Source: Streptomyces apocyni (GTDB lineage Bacteria > Actinomycetota > Actinomycetes > Streptomycetales > Streptomycetaceae). From it: a stretch of 64,000 bases of DNA. The DNA lies in assembly GCF_009739465.1 (NCBI RefSeq), contig NZ_WHOM01000051.1, positions 203,049 to 267,048 on the forward strand, in the 5' to 3' direction. Positions 28,174 to 36,943 of the stretch are shown here, piece after piece (within the stretch, counting starts at the first letter, position 1; each line of letters starts with the position of its first letter). Both the position numbers and the translations under genes were made by a program. The notes under the pieces are model-generated. The model did not search any database, was not told the DNA's origin, and saw only the letters and a program-made list of their open reading frames with translations.

Positions 28174-28238
28174 CTTACCGGCGCGTAAGGGGAAATCAAG
28201 GAGGTCCGACAATCTTCTGACTTCTGAGTAAGCTTACT
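28174..28238. promoter_or_regulatory. Two palindromes upstream of fadD, probable TetR-type operators
   Basis: CTTACCGGCGCGTAAG at 28174-28189 and AGTAAGCTTACT at 28227-28238; a further half-site GGGTAAGTG follows. They share CTTAC/GTAAG arms and lie 68-132 bp upstream of the acyl-CoA ligase start. FadR/FasR-like acyl-CoA-sensing repressors bind palindromes of this kind; the regulator is not in the window. Confidence 0.5.
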
Positions 28239-28293
28239 TCTGGGTAAGTGGTAGCCGAGGAGCCTCCCATGGCACATGGCAGCACCCCCGCTC

Positions 28294-28761
28294 TTACTTG
28301 ATCAGTGCGTTGGCCCCGGCGATCAGCAGTCCGATCATCGCGTCCGCGGCGCCGATCGCCACCGCCGACCGGCGCCGGTAGCCCACGCGCAGGGCGGCGA
28401 AGGTGCCCCAGCCGAAGAGCAGCGCGGCGTTCGCGGCCAGGCCCGCGGTGGTGACGTCCCCCGCGGGCCAGTTGGCCACCCCCGCGGCCACCAGCAACAG
28501 CACGGTCGGCAAGCAGGCTGCGAACAGTGGCCACTCGTCTGCCAGGGTGCGCCCGAGCTGCCGCCACCGATGGCTGCCCGAGCCCGGCTCGTGAGTGGCC
28601 ATGTGGTGGGCGTAACCGTGCGCGAGGGCGGCCGTGCCCGCGGTCACCATGACCCAGGCGGCGTCGTAGTACGGGGTGAACACCCCGTCTGCCTGGAGGG
28701 CGGCGAGCAGTGCGCTGGCCAGGACCGTGCCGTACACACCGCCCGACATCCAGCTACGCAT
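28294..28761 (-). CDS. Small integral membrane protein
   Basis: 155 residues with four predicted membrane helices (GTVLASALLAALQ, AAWVMVTAGTAALAHGYAHH, LFAACLPTVLLLVAAGVA and a C-terminal AIGAADAMIGLLIAGANAL). Two histidines in helix 2 (HGYAHH) could bind metal or haem. No family recognised. GGGAG precedes ATG 28761. It is directly downstream of the broken mgtA on the same strand and may once have been cotranscribed with it; it looks intact. Confidence 0.75.
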   Translation of the reverse strand: MRSWMSGGVYGTVLASALLAALQADGVFTPYYDAAWVMVTAGTAALAHGYAHHMATHEPGSGSHRWRQLGRTLADEWPLFAACLPTVLLLVAAGVANWPAGDVTTAGLAANAALLFGWGTFAALRVGYRRRSAVAIGAADAMIGLLIAGANALIK

Positions 28762-28822
28762 GGTGCTCCCTTCGATCGGCTGATGTGTGTGGGGACTCGG
28801 GTGCCGCCTGGTGCGGCGGTGG

Positions 28823-30677
28823 TCACAGCCAGGTGTGGAACCGGCGGATGTACCAGGTCTTCACCAGCTGGGTGAGGGCGCAGTACGCGACCAGGGTGGA
28901 CCGTCCCCACGTCGATGCCGACATCGGCGCAGACCCGTGCGGCGACGCGTTCGTTGTCGCCGGTGACGACCTTGACCGCGATGCCGTTGTCGGCCAGACC
29001 CCGCAGGGCGGCGGCCGCGTCCGCCTTCGGCGGGTCGAGGAAGGCCAGGAAGCCGACCAGGGTCAGCCCGGCCTCGTCCGCGACCCTGTAGGTGTCCCGC
29101 TCGGCCTCGGGGGCCGTGCGGGTGGCGACGGCCAGGACCCTCAGCCCGTCCCGGTTGCGGGCCTCGGCGACCTGGGCCACATGCCACCTCAACTGGTCGG
29201 TCAGCTCGACTCGTTCGCCGCGGTCCCTGAGGTGCGTGCACCGGGCGAGGACCTCCTCGACCGCCCCCTTGGTGATCATGATGTGGTCGCCGTCGCCGTG
29301 GCCCAGCAACGGGTTTCGGCGCAGGATGACGGACATCCGGCGGCGGGCGAAGTCGAAGGGGATCTCGTCGATCTTCGTGAAGCGCGTATCGACGACAACC
29401 TCCTCGGCCTCGTGGACGCGGTCGATGATCGCCTGGTCCATCAGGTTCTTCAGGCCGGTCTGGAAGTGGGAGTTGAGGTAGCCGTGCTCCAGGACCTCGC
29501 TGTCCTCGTGGCCGTGCACGTCCAGGTGGCGGTCCAGGACGATCCGGTCCTCGGTCAGGGTGCCGGTCTTGTCCGTGCACAGCACGTCCATCGCGCCCAG
29601 GTTCTGGATCGCGTTGAGCCGTTTGACGACCACCTTGCGCCGGGACATGGCGACCGCGCCCCGGGCCAGGTTGGCGGAGACCACCATCGGGAGCATCTCG
29701 GGGGTCAGCCCGACCGCCACCGCGATCGCGAAGAGCAGTGCCTCGTCCCAGTCCCCTTTGGTGAGGCCGTTGATCGCGAAGACGACCGGGACCATCACCA
29801 GCATGAAGCGGATCAGCAGAAAGCTGACCCTGCGTACGCCGTTGTCGAAGTTGGTCCGCGGACGCTCACCGGCCAGCGAGCCCGCCATCGAGCCGAAGTA
29901 CGTCCGGGTGCCGGTCGCCACGACGACACCAGTGGCGATACCCGAGGTCACCGACGTCCCCATCAGGCAGAGGTTGTCCGCCTCGACCGGGTCGCTGGTG
30001 GGGGTACGGCCGGAGTCGTCGCCCCGGATGTCGGCCTTGGCGACCGGCAGCGACTCGCCGGACAGCGAGGCCTGGTTGACCATCAGGCCCTTCGCCGCGA
30101 CCAGCCGTAGGTCAGCGGGGACCAGGTCGCCCGCCGACAGCTTGACCAGGTCGCCGGGGACGACCTGCTCCATGGGCACCTCGAGGGTTGTCGGGACCGA
30201 CCCGCGCCCCGCACGGCGTTGCACGGCGGTCGTGGTGGTGACCAGTCGCTTGAGGGCCTCGGCCGACCTGCCCGACCGGTACTCCTGCCAGAACCGCAAC
30301 AGCCCGCTGATCCCCACCATGACGGAGAGGATGATGACGCCGGGGTCGGCCGGGTCCTGCCAGTACATGACACCGGCCAGGACGACCAGCACGGCGGTGA
30401 ACGGGTTCGCGTACGCGTTCGCCAGCTGTACGTACCAGCGCGGTGGCCGCTCCTGCGTGACGACGTTGGCTCCGTACCGTCCGAGCCGGTCGACGGCCTC
30501 ACCGTGCCTGAGGCCGTCGCGGGTGACGCCCAGGTCCCGCAGGACCTGGCGCGCGGACTGCGCGCCGTACTCCGAGAGCCTGACGCCGACTTCACGGGTC
30601 CGGGCCTCCAGCTCGGCGGCCCGGCGCTCACGGCGGCGGCCTGGCGGAGCCAGCTTTTCAGGGGTGAGCAGGGTCAT
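28823..30677 (-). pseudogene. mgtA: Mg2+-transporting P-type ATPase (MgtA-like), internal deletion
   Basis: The first ~585 codons are normal MgtA: NANPFTAVLVVLAGVMYW-type helices, SLSGESLPVAK, DKTGTLTEDRIVLD (phosphorylation site) and the N-domain up to VVTGDNERVAARVCADVGID. Then the frame leaves the family near 28900. The true C-terminus is found immediately after, in another frame: LVAYCALTQLVKTWYIRRF, HTWL, stop at 28823. The missing part includes [10 protein letters not shown] and the last transport helices, so the pump cannot work. A frame-shifting deletion of a few hundred bases explains this. ATG 30677 follows AAAGG. Confidence 0.85.
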
Positions 30678-30991
30678 GATGAGGCCTTTCTCGCCGCATG
30701 GCGGCATGGCGCTCCGCCGCGCGCAGCGGAGGATGTTTGTGGAGCGCCGTGTGCGCGGGATTCGCGGACAGGCGCTATGCGTGATCAGTTGCTGATCCAG
30801 GAACGCGGCCGACGCATTGGCGCGGAATGGCCCGAATTTCCGTCGACCATTCGACAGTAGCATGCGATTGAGCGTGCCCAATTCGGACCAGGGCCCCGTC
30901 GCTTTGCGGTTGGATTCCCTTCCTGAGTTTCCTGAAGAGGCCTTCAGGAAACTCAGGATTTCTTCAGGCGGACTCCCGCAGAATCTCCCGC
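30678..30991. other. Intergenic region between mgtA and LCP remnants
   Basis: 314 bp without a gene, less GC-rich than its surroundings. It holds the 36-bp palindrome described separately and a smaller inverted repeat, GATCAG-TTG-CTGATC, at 30783-30797. The region lies between divergently oriented broken genes and was probably their shared promoter. Confidence 0.5.
30922..30957. promoter_or_regulatory. 36-bp perfect palindrome, probable operator
   Basis: Two 16-bp arms (CCTGAGTTTCCTGAAG and its exact complement) around AGGC. Together with the following CTTCAGG it gives three CAGG-type direct repeats at about 10-bp steps, the phasing used by OmpR-family regulators. It lies 35 bp before the LCP-like start and could be a target of the OmpR-type pair at 32525. 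It could alternatively fold as a hairpin. Confidence 0.55.
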
Positions 30992-31485
30992 ATGTCGAAG
31001 CACCGAGCCGTACGTGACCAGTGGCGACGCCACGGGCACAGGCGCCCCGCCCACCAGCGCCCGCCCGGGCGCCGGTTCCGCCTGCTGCGCACGCTGCTGA
31101 CGCTCACCCTTGTGCTCGCCATCGGCTGGACAGCAGGAAGGCTCAGAACGGTGAGGAACTCCCGAAGAAACTTCTGCGGAAACTGCATGCCGGTAACTCG
31201 GAAATCGGCGGCTATAACGCCAACACGCTGATTCTGCTGCGAGTACCCGCGGGGAATGGAAAGGTAAAGGGATTCCCCATTCCCCGCGACGACCTGGTCG
31301 ACATACCGGGGCACGGCCAGGACAAGATAAAGAAGGCATACGGACTGGCGAATGCGGCCAGGGAGCAGAAGCTCCGGCAGCGGGGGTGGACGACAAGCGG
31401 GAGCTGGAGCGCGCCGGGCGTGAGGCCGGTCGCCGGTCGCAGATCACGACCGTGAGCGCGTTCCTCGACCTGCCCGTCGAGATGG
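30992..31485 (+). pseudogene. LytR-CpsA-Psr (LCP) family protein, frameshifted
   Basis: Starts normally (MSKHRAVRDQWRRHGHRR, then membrane helix LLRTLLTLTLVLAIGWTAG). The LCP core continues in a second frame: NTLILLRVPAGNGKVKGF, IPRDDLVDIPGHGQDKIKKAYG. A third frame follows after a GGGGG run at about 31383: VDDKRELERAGREAGRRSQI. It then stops resembling LCP after FLDLPV. At least two frameshifts and a missing central and C-terminal part mean no functional transferase attaching glycopolymers to peptidoglycan. Confidence 0.8.
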
Positions 31486-31558
31486 CGGTGTCGCTGGCCC
31501 TGCTGATGGCACCCGCGTTCTTCCCCGGCGACACCTATGAGTCACCGGCACCGGTCCG

Positions 31559-31966
31559 GGGCTCGGCCACCCCGAACTCGTGGGATTCGCGGGCCGCAGC
31601 GACTACGTCCTCACCACCGTCGGCGAGGAACTCGGCCTCGCCTGAGTCATGGCCCTGCTCCTGCTGTACGGCCTGTTCATCGAGCGCGGATTCCGCACCG
31701 CCCTTGTCGCCGACAACCTCTTCGGCAAGCTGCTCGCCGCAGGGCTGTCCGTGGTGCTCGCGTTCCAGGTCTTCATCGTCGCCGGTGGAGTACTGGGCCT
31801 CATGCCCTTCACCGGCAAGGCACTGCCCTTTCTGGCCCAGGGCAGGTCCGCCATGACCGGGAACTGGCTGCTGGTCGCGCTCTTGCTGGTCATCAGCCAC
31901 CAGGACAACCGCCCCGAGCCGACAGCCGAGAGCGCGACAGCCCCGGCCGTGGCGGCGGACCTGTGA
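31559..31966 (+). pseudogene. RodA/FtsW-family (SEDS) protein, C-terminal fragment with nonsense codon
   Basis: Readable SEDS segments: GHPELVGFAGRSDYVLTTVG, EELGLA, then an in-frame TGA at 31643-31645, then MALLLLYGLFIERGFRTALV, and the conserved VAGGVLGLMPFTGKALPFLAQG and LVISHQDNRP. About the first two-thirds of the protein is missing. The TGA sits where a glycine codon is expected, so GGA-to-TGA is likely. Peptidoglycan glycosyltransferase function is lost. Confidence 0.78.
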
Positions 31967-32200
31967 CCGCGGAGTCCAAGGGGGCGTGGCGGATCTGGGG
32001 CGCGGGAGCGCTGGCCGCGCTGATGTTCCTCGCGGCGTACGGGTCGTCCTCACCCCCACCGGTCAGCGCTGGGAGAACGCGGGCCTGACCGGGCGGCTCC
32101 AGCGCGAGAGCGCGGCCACCGCGCGTGCCGCGGGCGACGCGCTCGGCCGGATCACCGTCGGCTCACTCGCCGTCGCGATCCTCGTGATCGTCGTGATCGG
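31963..32200 (+). pseudogene. PAP2-type phosphatase, N-terminal fragment with frameshift
   Basis: GTG at 31963 overlaps the SEDS stop (GTGA). It reads VTAESKGAWRIWGAGALAAL and a membrane segment, then shifts frame near 32045 into VVLTPTGQRWENAGLTGRL and ITVGSLAVAILVIVVIG, which matches the N-terminal part of actinobacterial PAP2 phosphatases. The catalytic motifs are not found. Identity is moderately sure; that it is broken is clear. Confidence 0.6.
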
Positions 32201-32488
32201 CCCGCCGCCCCGCCCCACCCATCCCCTCCCCGCGCCCGGTACGCCCTGTACGCCCTGCTCGTCGTGGCTCCGCTGGCCTGTGCCTCCCTGGTGGGCCTGG
32301 GCGCCGGGGTCGTCCTCCCGCTCAGATCCCTGTACGGGCTCGACGCCCCGGACCCGCACCTCGCCCAACTCTCCTGCCAGAGCGGGCACGCCCTCACGGC
32401 CGGGACGAGTGCCGCCGTCGCCCTGGTCTTCATGGCCCTGGTCCGCCGACTCGACGAGGCGGTCGCTACGGAGTGCGTGGTCAGTTAA
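32201..32488 (+). pseudogene. Unidentified membrane-protein fragment
   Basis: Continuous frame reading RYALYALLVVAPLACASLVG, LPLRSLYGLDAPDPHLAQLS, SGHALTAGTSAAVALVFMAL and ending TECVVS. It contains two hydrophobic stretches and an SGH that faintly recalls the PAP2 motif, but I cannot assign a family. There is no ribosome site or clear start; most likely the tail of the same decayed cluster. Confidence 0.4.
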
Positions 32489-32524
32489 TCCTGTTTGGGA
32501 AGCTTCGTATGCGATGGTTGATGA

Positions 32525-33208
32525 ATGCGTATTTTGGTGGTCGAGGACGAGGAGGGACTGGCTGACACGCTGCGCAGGGGGCTCGGCGCGGCCGGTCACT
32601 GGGTCGATGTCGTCCACGACGGCCTGCGCGGACTGGAAGCCGCCCGCTCCCGCGAGTACGACGCCCTGGTCCTCGATGTGATGCTGCCCGGTATCAACGG
32701 CTACGAGGTCTGCCGCCGGTTGCGTTCCCTGGGAGACCCCACCGCAGTGTTGATGCTGACAGCCAAGGACGGTGAACACGACGAGGCGGACGGGCTGGAC
32801 GCGGGGGCCGACGACTATCTCGCCAAGCCGTTCTCGTTCGTCGTCCTGCTCGCCAGACTGCGCGCGCTCGGCCGCCGTACCGGCAGGGAGCAGCGGGCCA
32901 CACTCCAGGTCGGCGATCTCGTGCTCGACGTGGCCGCGCGCCGTTGCCGCCGGGGCGAGCGGGAGATCGAGCTGACCGCCCGTGAACTGGCCGTCCTGCG
33001 GTGCCTGATGGAGGCTGAGGGGGCGGCCGTCGACAAGCAGCACATCCTGCACGAAGTGTGGCGGGACACACCGGGCGGCGACATCGACCCGAACATCGTT
33101 GAGGTCTACGTCAGTTCACTGCGCCGCAAAGTCGACACGCCCTTCCAGCGCCGCACGATCCACACGGTGCGGGGCGTCGGATACCGGCTCGGCTCCGATG
33201 CCGCGTAG
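32525..33208 (+). CDS. OmpR-family response regulator
   Basis: 227 residues, cytosolic. Receiver domain with acidic residues in VVEDEEG, phospho-acceptor Asp51 (LVLDVMLPGINGYEV), Thr/Lys switch (LMLTAKDG, LAKPFSF). The C-terminal winged helix shows LTARELAVLRCLMEAEGA and IVEVYVSSLRRKVDTPF, then VRGVGYRLG. Intact and followed by its kinase with an 11-bp overlap. The ribosome site is weak. It lies directly after the decayed cell-wall genes and may have controlled them through the 30922 palindrome; which stimulus is unknown. Confidence 0.93.
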   Translation: MRILVVEDEEGLADTLRRGLGAAGHWVDVVHDGLRGLEAARSREYDALVLDVMLPGINGYEVCRRLRSLGDPTAVLMLTAKDGEHDEADGLDAGADDYLAKPFSFVVLLARLRALGRRTGREQRATLQVGDLVLDVAARRCRRGEREIELTARELAVLRCLMEAEGAAVDKQHILHEVWRDTPGGDIDPNIVEVYVSSLRRKVDTPFQRRTIHTVRGVGYRLGSDAA

Positions 33209-34610
33209 CATCCGAGTGCCCTCATGGGCCCGCAGGCTGATTCCCCGTCAGGTGCGTGCGCGCGCCGCGCTCGCGGCGGCAACGACGATGACGGTCCTCC
33301 TGGTACTCGGCGGCCTCTGGCTGTTCACGACGCTGCGTGCCAACCTCCTGGACAGCACCGAGGACCGCACCGAGCTGGCCGCCCGCAAGGTCGCCGCCGA
33401 TGTCGCCGCCGACCAGCTCACCTCCCACCTGCCAGACCCCGAGGGTGGCGTCGACTCCCTCGTCGTCCTGACCCCGGACGGCACCGCCCTCGCCGGAACG
33501 GATCCCGACCCGGCAGCGCTGTCCGCCGGACTCGCCGCCTTCCGGCCGGGGCCCGGGCACGACTCCGCGAGCAGAGTCGAGACCCAGGCGGGCCGGACGG
33601 ACCAGCGCGGCGTGGTCTCCGTCGTACGGGCCGAGTCGCCCGACGGCACCCGCTATGTCTACGCACGGACCGAGCTCGACGACGTGGACGAGGCCATCCG
33701 CGCCCTGAGCACCGCACTGATCGCCGCCGGCCCGCTGCTCGTCGCGCTCAGCGCCGCGAGCGCCTGGGCGGCGGCCACACTCACCCTGCGCCCCGTCACC
33801 GCGATCCGCACCGCCCTCGCGTCCGTCACCGCCAGCGCACTGGACCGACGCGTTCCCACCCCGCCAGGCGGCGACGAGATCACCGCACTCGCCCAGACGG
33901 TCAACTCGACCCTCGACCGGCTCGAACAGTCGGTCACCCGACAGCGGCAGTTCGTCGCCGACGCCTCCCACGAACTGCGCAACCCGATCGCCGCGCTGCG
34001 AGCGGAACTCGAAGTAGCCGCCCTGGAGATCCGGGAGCCCCACTCGGCCGCCGCGATCGAGCGCGTACTCGGCGACACACTGCGCCTCCAGCGAATCGCC
34101 GCCGACCTGCTGCTCCTGGCCCGGCTCGATGCCCGGGCGCCCCACACCGAGGCCCCGGTAGACCTGGCCCTGCTCGCCGCTGAGGAGCACGCGCGGCGGC
34201 GCTCCGCCCGCGTCCCCATCGTGGTGGAGGCCAACGCCCCCGTACTGGTCCACGGCGACCACAGTCACCTGGAGCGGCTGCTGGCCAACCTGGTGGACAA
34301 CGCACAGCGCTACGCGGCATCCGAGGTACGGATCACCGCCACCACCGACCCCGAGTCCGGCGACGCCCTACTGGAGGTCCAGGACGACGGTCCCGGCATC
34401 CCGGCAGAGTCAGCCGAGCGTGTCTTCGAGCGGTTCGCAAGACTGCACGACGACCGCAACCGCGCCGAAGGAGGTACGGGTCTGGGGCTGGCCATCGCTC
34501 GCGAAATCGCGCAATCCCACGGCGGCAGCCTGCACACCCGGCCGTCACAACACGGCGCACGACTCGTCGCACGCTTCCCCCGCGCCCGGTCACAGCCCCC
34601 GACGCTCTAG
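33198..34610 (+). CDS. Sensor histidine kinase, HAMP type
   Basis: 470 residues. Membrane helix 1 (AALAAATTMTVLLVLGGLWL), extracytoplasmic loop of about 120 residues, helix 2 (LIAAGPLLVALSAASAWAAA), HAMP linker, HisKA with FVADASHELRNPIAALR (phospho-His), and HATPase with LLANLVDNAQRYA, DDGPGIPAESAERVFERF and GGTGLGLAIA. ATG 33198 overlaps the regulator's end (ATGCCGCGTAG), so translation is coupled. No known sensor fold is recognised in the loop. Confidence 0.93.
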   Translation: MPRSIRVPSWARRLIPRQVRARAALAAATTMTVLLVLGGLWLFTTLRANLLDSTEDRTELAARKVAADVAADQLTSHLPDPEGGVDSLVVLTPDGTALAGTDPDPAALSAGLAAFRPGPGHDSASRVETQAGRTDQRGVVSVVRAESPDGTRYVYARTELDDVDEAIRALSTALIAAGPLLVALSAASAWAAATLTLRPVTAIRTALASVTASALDRRVPTPPGGDEITALAQTVNSTLDRLEQSVTRQRQFVADASHELRNPIAALRAELEVAALEIREPHSAAAIERVLGDTLRLQRIAADLLLLARLDARAPHTEAPVDLALLAAEEHARRRSARVPIVVEANAPVLVHGDHSHLERLLANLVDNAQRYAASEVRITATTDPESGDALLEVQDDGPGIPAESAERVFERFARLHDDRNRAEGGTGLGLAIAREIAQSHGGSLHTRPSQHGARLVARFPRARSQPPTL

Positions 34611-34822
34611 GTCGGACACGGCCTAGGGGCGACGGGGCCTCCTGATTCGGTACCGGGGCGCGCCCAGAAGGCTCTCGCCCGTGACCTCCACCGCGGCAAG
34701 GCCGATACTGCCGACAGTGGCACCCAGCCGAGTCCCGCCCAACCATCCGAACCGCCCACAGCCACTGACCAGGGAAATACGCAGGTCACTCACCCGTTTG
34801 CTACCCCACTCAGGAGGTACCC

Positions 34823-35815
34823 ATGAGGATGCTCATCAATGTCGCGGAGACGGTGGTCGCGGACGCGCTGCGGGGCATGGCCGCGGCCCATCCCGAGCTC
34901 ACCATCGACGTCGAGAACCGGGTCATCGTCCGTAGGGACGCGCCCGTCGCGGACAAGGTCGCGCTGGTATCCGGCGGCGGGTCAGGACATGAGCCGCTGC
35001 ACGGCGGGTTCGTGGGGCCCGGCATGCTGTCGGCGGCCTGTCCCGGCGAGGTGTTCACCTCGCCGGTGCCGGACCAGATGGTGCGGGCCGCGGCCGCCGT
35101 GGACAGTGGTCAGGGCGTGCTGTTCGTCGTGAAGAACTACACCGGTGACGTACTGAACTTCGACATGGCCGCCGAGCTCGCCGAGGACGAGGGCATCCAG
35201 GTCGCCAAGGTCCTGGTCAACGACGACGTGGCGGTGACCGACAGCCTCTACACGGCGGGACGGCGCGGCACCGGCGCCACCCTCTTCGTCGAGAAGCTGG
35301 CGGGGGCCGCGGCGGACGAGGGCGCGCCGCTGGAACGCGTCGAGGCGATCGCCCGGCAGGTGAATGAGAACTCCCGGAGTTTCGGGGTCGCGCTGAGCGC
35401 CTGCTCGACTCCCGCCAAGGGCAGTCCGACGTTCGATCTGCCGCCCGGAGAGCTGGAGTTGGGGATCGGCATTCACGGCGAGCCGGGCCGCGAGCGGCGC
35501 GCGATGATGACCTCGCGGGAGATCGCGGACTTCGCCGTCGATGCCGTACTGGAGGACCTGCGGCCGCGAAACCCGGTGCTGGTCCTGGTCAACGGCATGG
35601 GGGCGACGCCGCTGCTTGAACTGTACGGCTTCCATGCCGAGGTGCAGCGAGTGCTGGCCGAGCGCCAGGTGGCGGTCGCGCGCGTCCTCGTCGGCAACTA
35701 CGTGACCTCGCTCGATATGGCGGGCTGCTCGGTGACGCTCTGCCAGGTCGACGAGGAGCTGCTGCGCCTGTGGGACGCTCCGGTACGTACCCCCGCCCTG
35801 CGCTGGGGCGTGTGA
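34823..35815 (+). CDS. dhaK: PTS-dependent dihydroxyacetone kinase, DhaK subunit
   Basis: 330 residues, cytosolic substrate-binding subunit. It binds dihydroxyacetone covalently through His218 in LELGIGIHGEPG, the same residue number as in E. coli DhaK. GGGSGHEPLHGGFVGPGM is the substrate pocket, and VKNYTGDVLNFDMAAE and NDDVAVTDS are family motifs. A perfect AGGAGG precedes ATG 34823. First gene of dhaKLM; no glycerol facilitator or regulator is adjacent. The 212-bp gap upstream (34611-34822) shows no clear operator. Confidence 0.95.
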   Translation: MRMLINVAETVVADALRGMAAAHPELTIDVENRVIVRRDAPVADKVALVSGGGSGHEPLHGGFVGPGMLSAACPGEVFTSPVPDQMVRAAAAVDSGQGVLFVVKNYTGDVLNFDMAAELAEDEGIQVAKVLVNDDVAVTDSLYTAGRRGTGATLFVEKLAGAAADEGAPLERVEAIARQVNENSRSFGVALSACSTPAKGSPTFDLPPGELELGIGIHGEPGRERRAMMTSREIADFAVDAVLEDLRPRNPVLVLVNGMGATPLLELYGFHAEVQRVLAERQVAVARVLVGNYVTSLDMAGCSVTLCQVDEELLRLWDAPVRTPALRWGV

Positions 35816-35836
35816 CGACCGATGCGAGGAGGGCAT

Positions 35837-36436
35837 GTGCTCGACGCCGACTTCTTCCGCCGCTGGATGACGGCCGCCGCGGCGGCCGTCGACCGTGAGG
35901 CGGACCGGCTGACCGAGTTGGACTCGCCGATTGGCGACGCCGACCACGGCAGCAATCTCAAACGCGGTTTCACGGCGGTCCGGGAGGTCGTCGAGGCGGA
36001 GGCCCCGGAGACCCCCGGAGCCGTACTGACCCTGGCGGGACGCCAGTTGATCTCGAAGGTGGGCGGGGCGTCCGGGCCGTTGTACGGAACGCTGCTGCGG
36101 CGTACGGGCAAGGCCCTCGGCGACGCCGCTGAGGTCTCCCAGCCTGAGCTGGCCGAGGCGCTGCGCGCGGGGGTGGCCGCGGTGGCGCAGTTGGGCGGCG
36201 CGGCGGCGGGCGACAAGACGATGCTGGACGCGCTGATCCCGGCGGCCGACGCGCTGGATGAGTCGTTCGACGTGGCGCGGGCGGCCGCCGAGAAGGGTGC
36301 GCTCGCCACGACACCGATGCAGGCCCGCAAGGGGCGCGCGAGCTATCTCGGCGAGCGCAGCATCGGCCACCAGGACCCGGGCGCCACCTCGTCGGCGCTG
36401 CTGATCGCCGCGCTCGCGGAGGTGGCCGGTGGGTGA
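35837..36436 (+). CDS. dhaL: Dihydroxyacetone kinase, DhaL (ADP-binding) subunit
   Basis: 199 residues. The nucleotide-site motif PIGDADHGSNLKRGF gives the Mg-binding aspartates; VGGASGPLYGTLLRR, GDKTMLDALIPAADAL and the C-terminal KGRASYLGERSIGHQDPGA complete the family pattern. DhaL passes phosphate from DhaM to dihydroxyacetone on DhaK. The GTG at 35837 is chosen because GAGGAGG lies six bases upstream; an ATG 15 bp earlier overlaps that site. Its stop overlaps the DhaM start. Confidence 0.94.
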   Translation: MLDADFFRRWMTAAAAAVDREADRLTELDSPIGDADHGSNLKRGFTAVREVVEAEAPETPGAVLTLAGRQLISKVGGASGPLYGTLLRRTGKALGDAAEVSQPELAEALRAGVAAVAQLGGAAAGDKTMLDALIPAADALDESFDVARAAAEKGALATTPMQARKGRASYLGERSIGHQDPGATSSALLIAALAEVAGG

Positions 36437-36836
36437 GCGACGGGTGGGCATCGTCCTCGTTTCACACAGCGGACCGGTGGCCGTCGCGGTTGCCGAGCTG
36501 GTGAAGGGACTCGCGGGCGGCGGCGACACCGCCCCCGTCGCACCGGCGGGCGGCACCCCGGACGGCGGTCTTGGCACCAGCGCCGAGCTGATCACCGACG
36601 CGGCGCGCGCGGTCGACCAGGGCGCGGGCGTCGTCCTGCTCGCCGACCTCGGCAGTGCCGTCCTCACCGTGAAGTCGCTGCTCGCCGAAGGCGACGAACT
36701 CCCCGACGGTGCCCGGCTGGTAGACGCGCCGTTCGTGGAGGGCGCCGTCGCGGCCGTGGTCACCGCGTCGGCCGGTGCGGATCTCGACGCGGTGGAGGAG
36801 GCCGCCAAGGAGGCGTACGCGTACCGCAAGGCATAG
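36429..36836 (+). CDS. dhaM: Dihydroxyacetone kinase, DhaM phosphotransferase (EIIA-like)
   Basis: 135 residues, single EIIA-Man-like domain. The phosphorylated histidine lies in GIVLVSHSGPVAVAVAELVKG; VVLLADLGSAVLTVKSLL is the second motif. It takes phosphate from HPr, so the kinase runs on phosphoenolpyruvate rather than ATP. It lacks the HPr and EI-like domains fused to E. coli DhaM. GTG 36429 overlaps the DhaL stop. Confidence 0.92.
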   Translation: MGERRVGIVLVSHSGPVAVAVAELVKGLAGGGDTAPVAPAGGTPDGGLGTSAELITDAARAVDQGAGVVLLADLGSAVLTVKSLLAEGDELPDGARLVDAPFVEGAVAAVVTASAGADLDAVEEAAKEAYAYRKA

Positions 36837-36873
36837 GCCGTACCCGGCCTCGTACACATACGAACAGGAAAAC

Positions 36874-36911
36874 GAGCCGTCTCCGGGACCGAACGTTTCC
36901 GGGGGCGGCTC
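36874..36911 (+). terminator. dhaKLM operon terminator
   Basis: 13-bp stem, GAGCCGTCTCCGG with CCGGGGGCGGCTC (two wobble pairs), 12-nt loop, 38 bp after the dhaM stop. Confidence 0.7.
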
Positions 36912-36943
36912 CGTCCTTGGGGAAACGAGGCGAGGGGATACGG

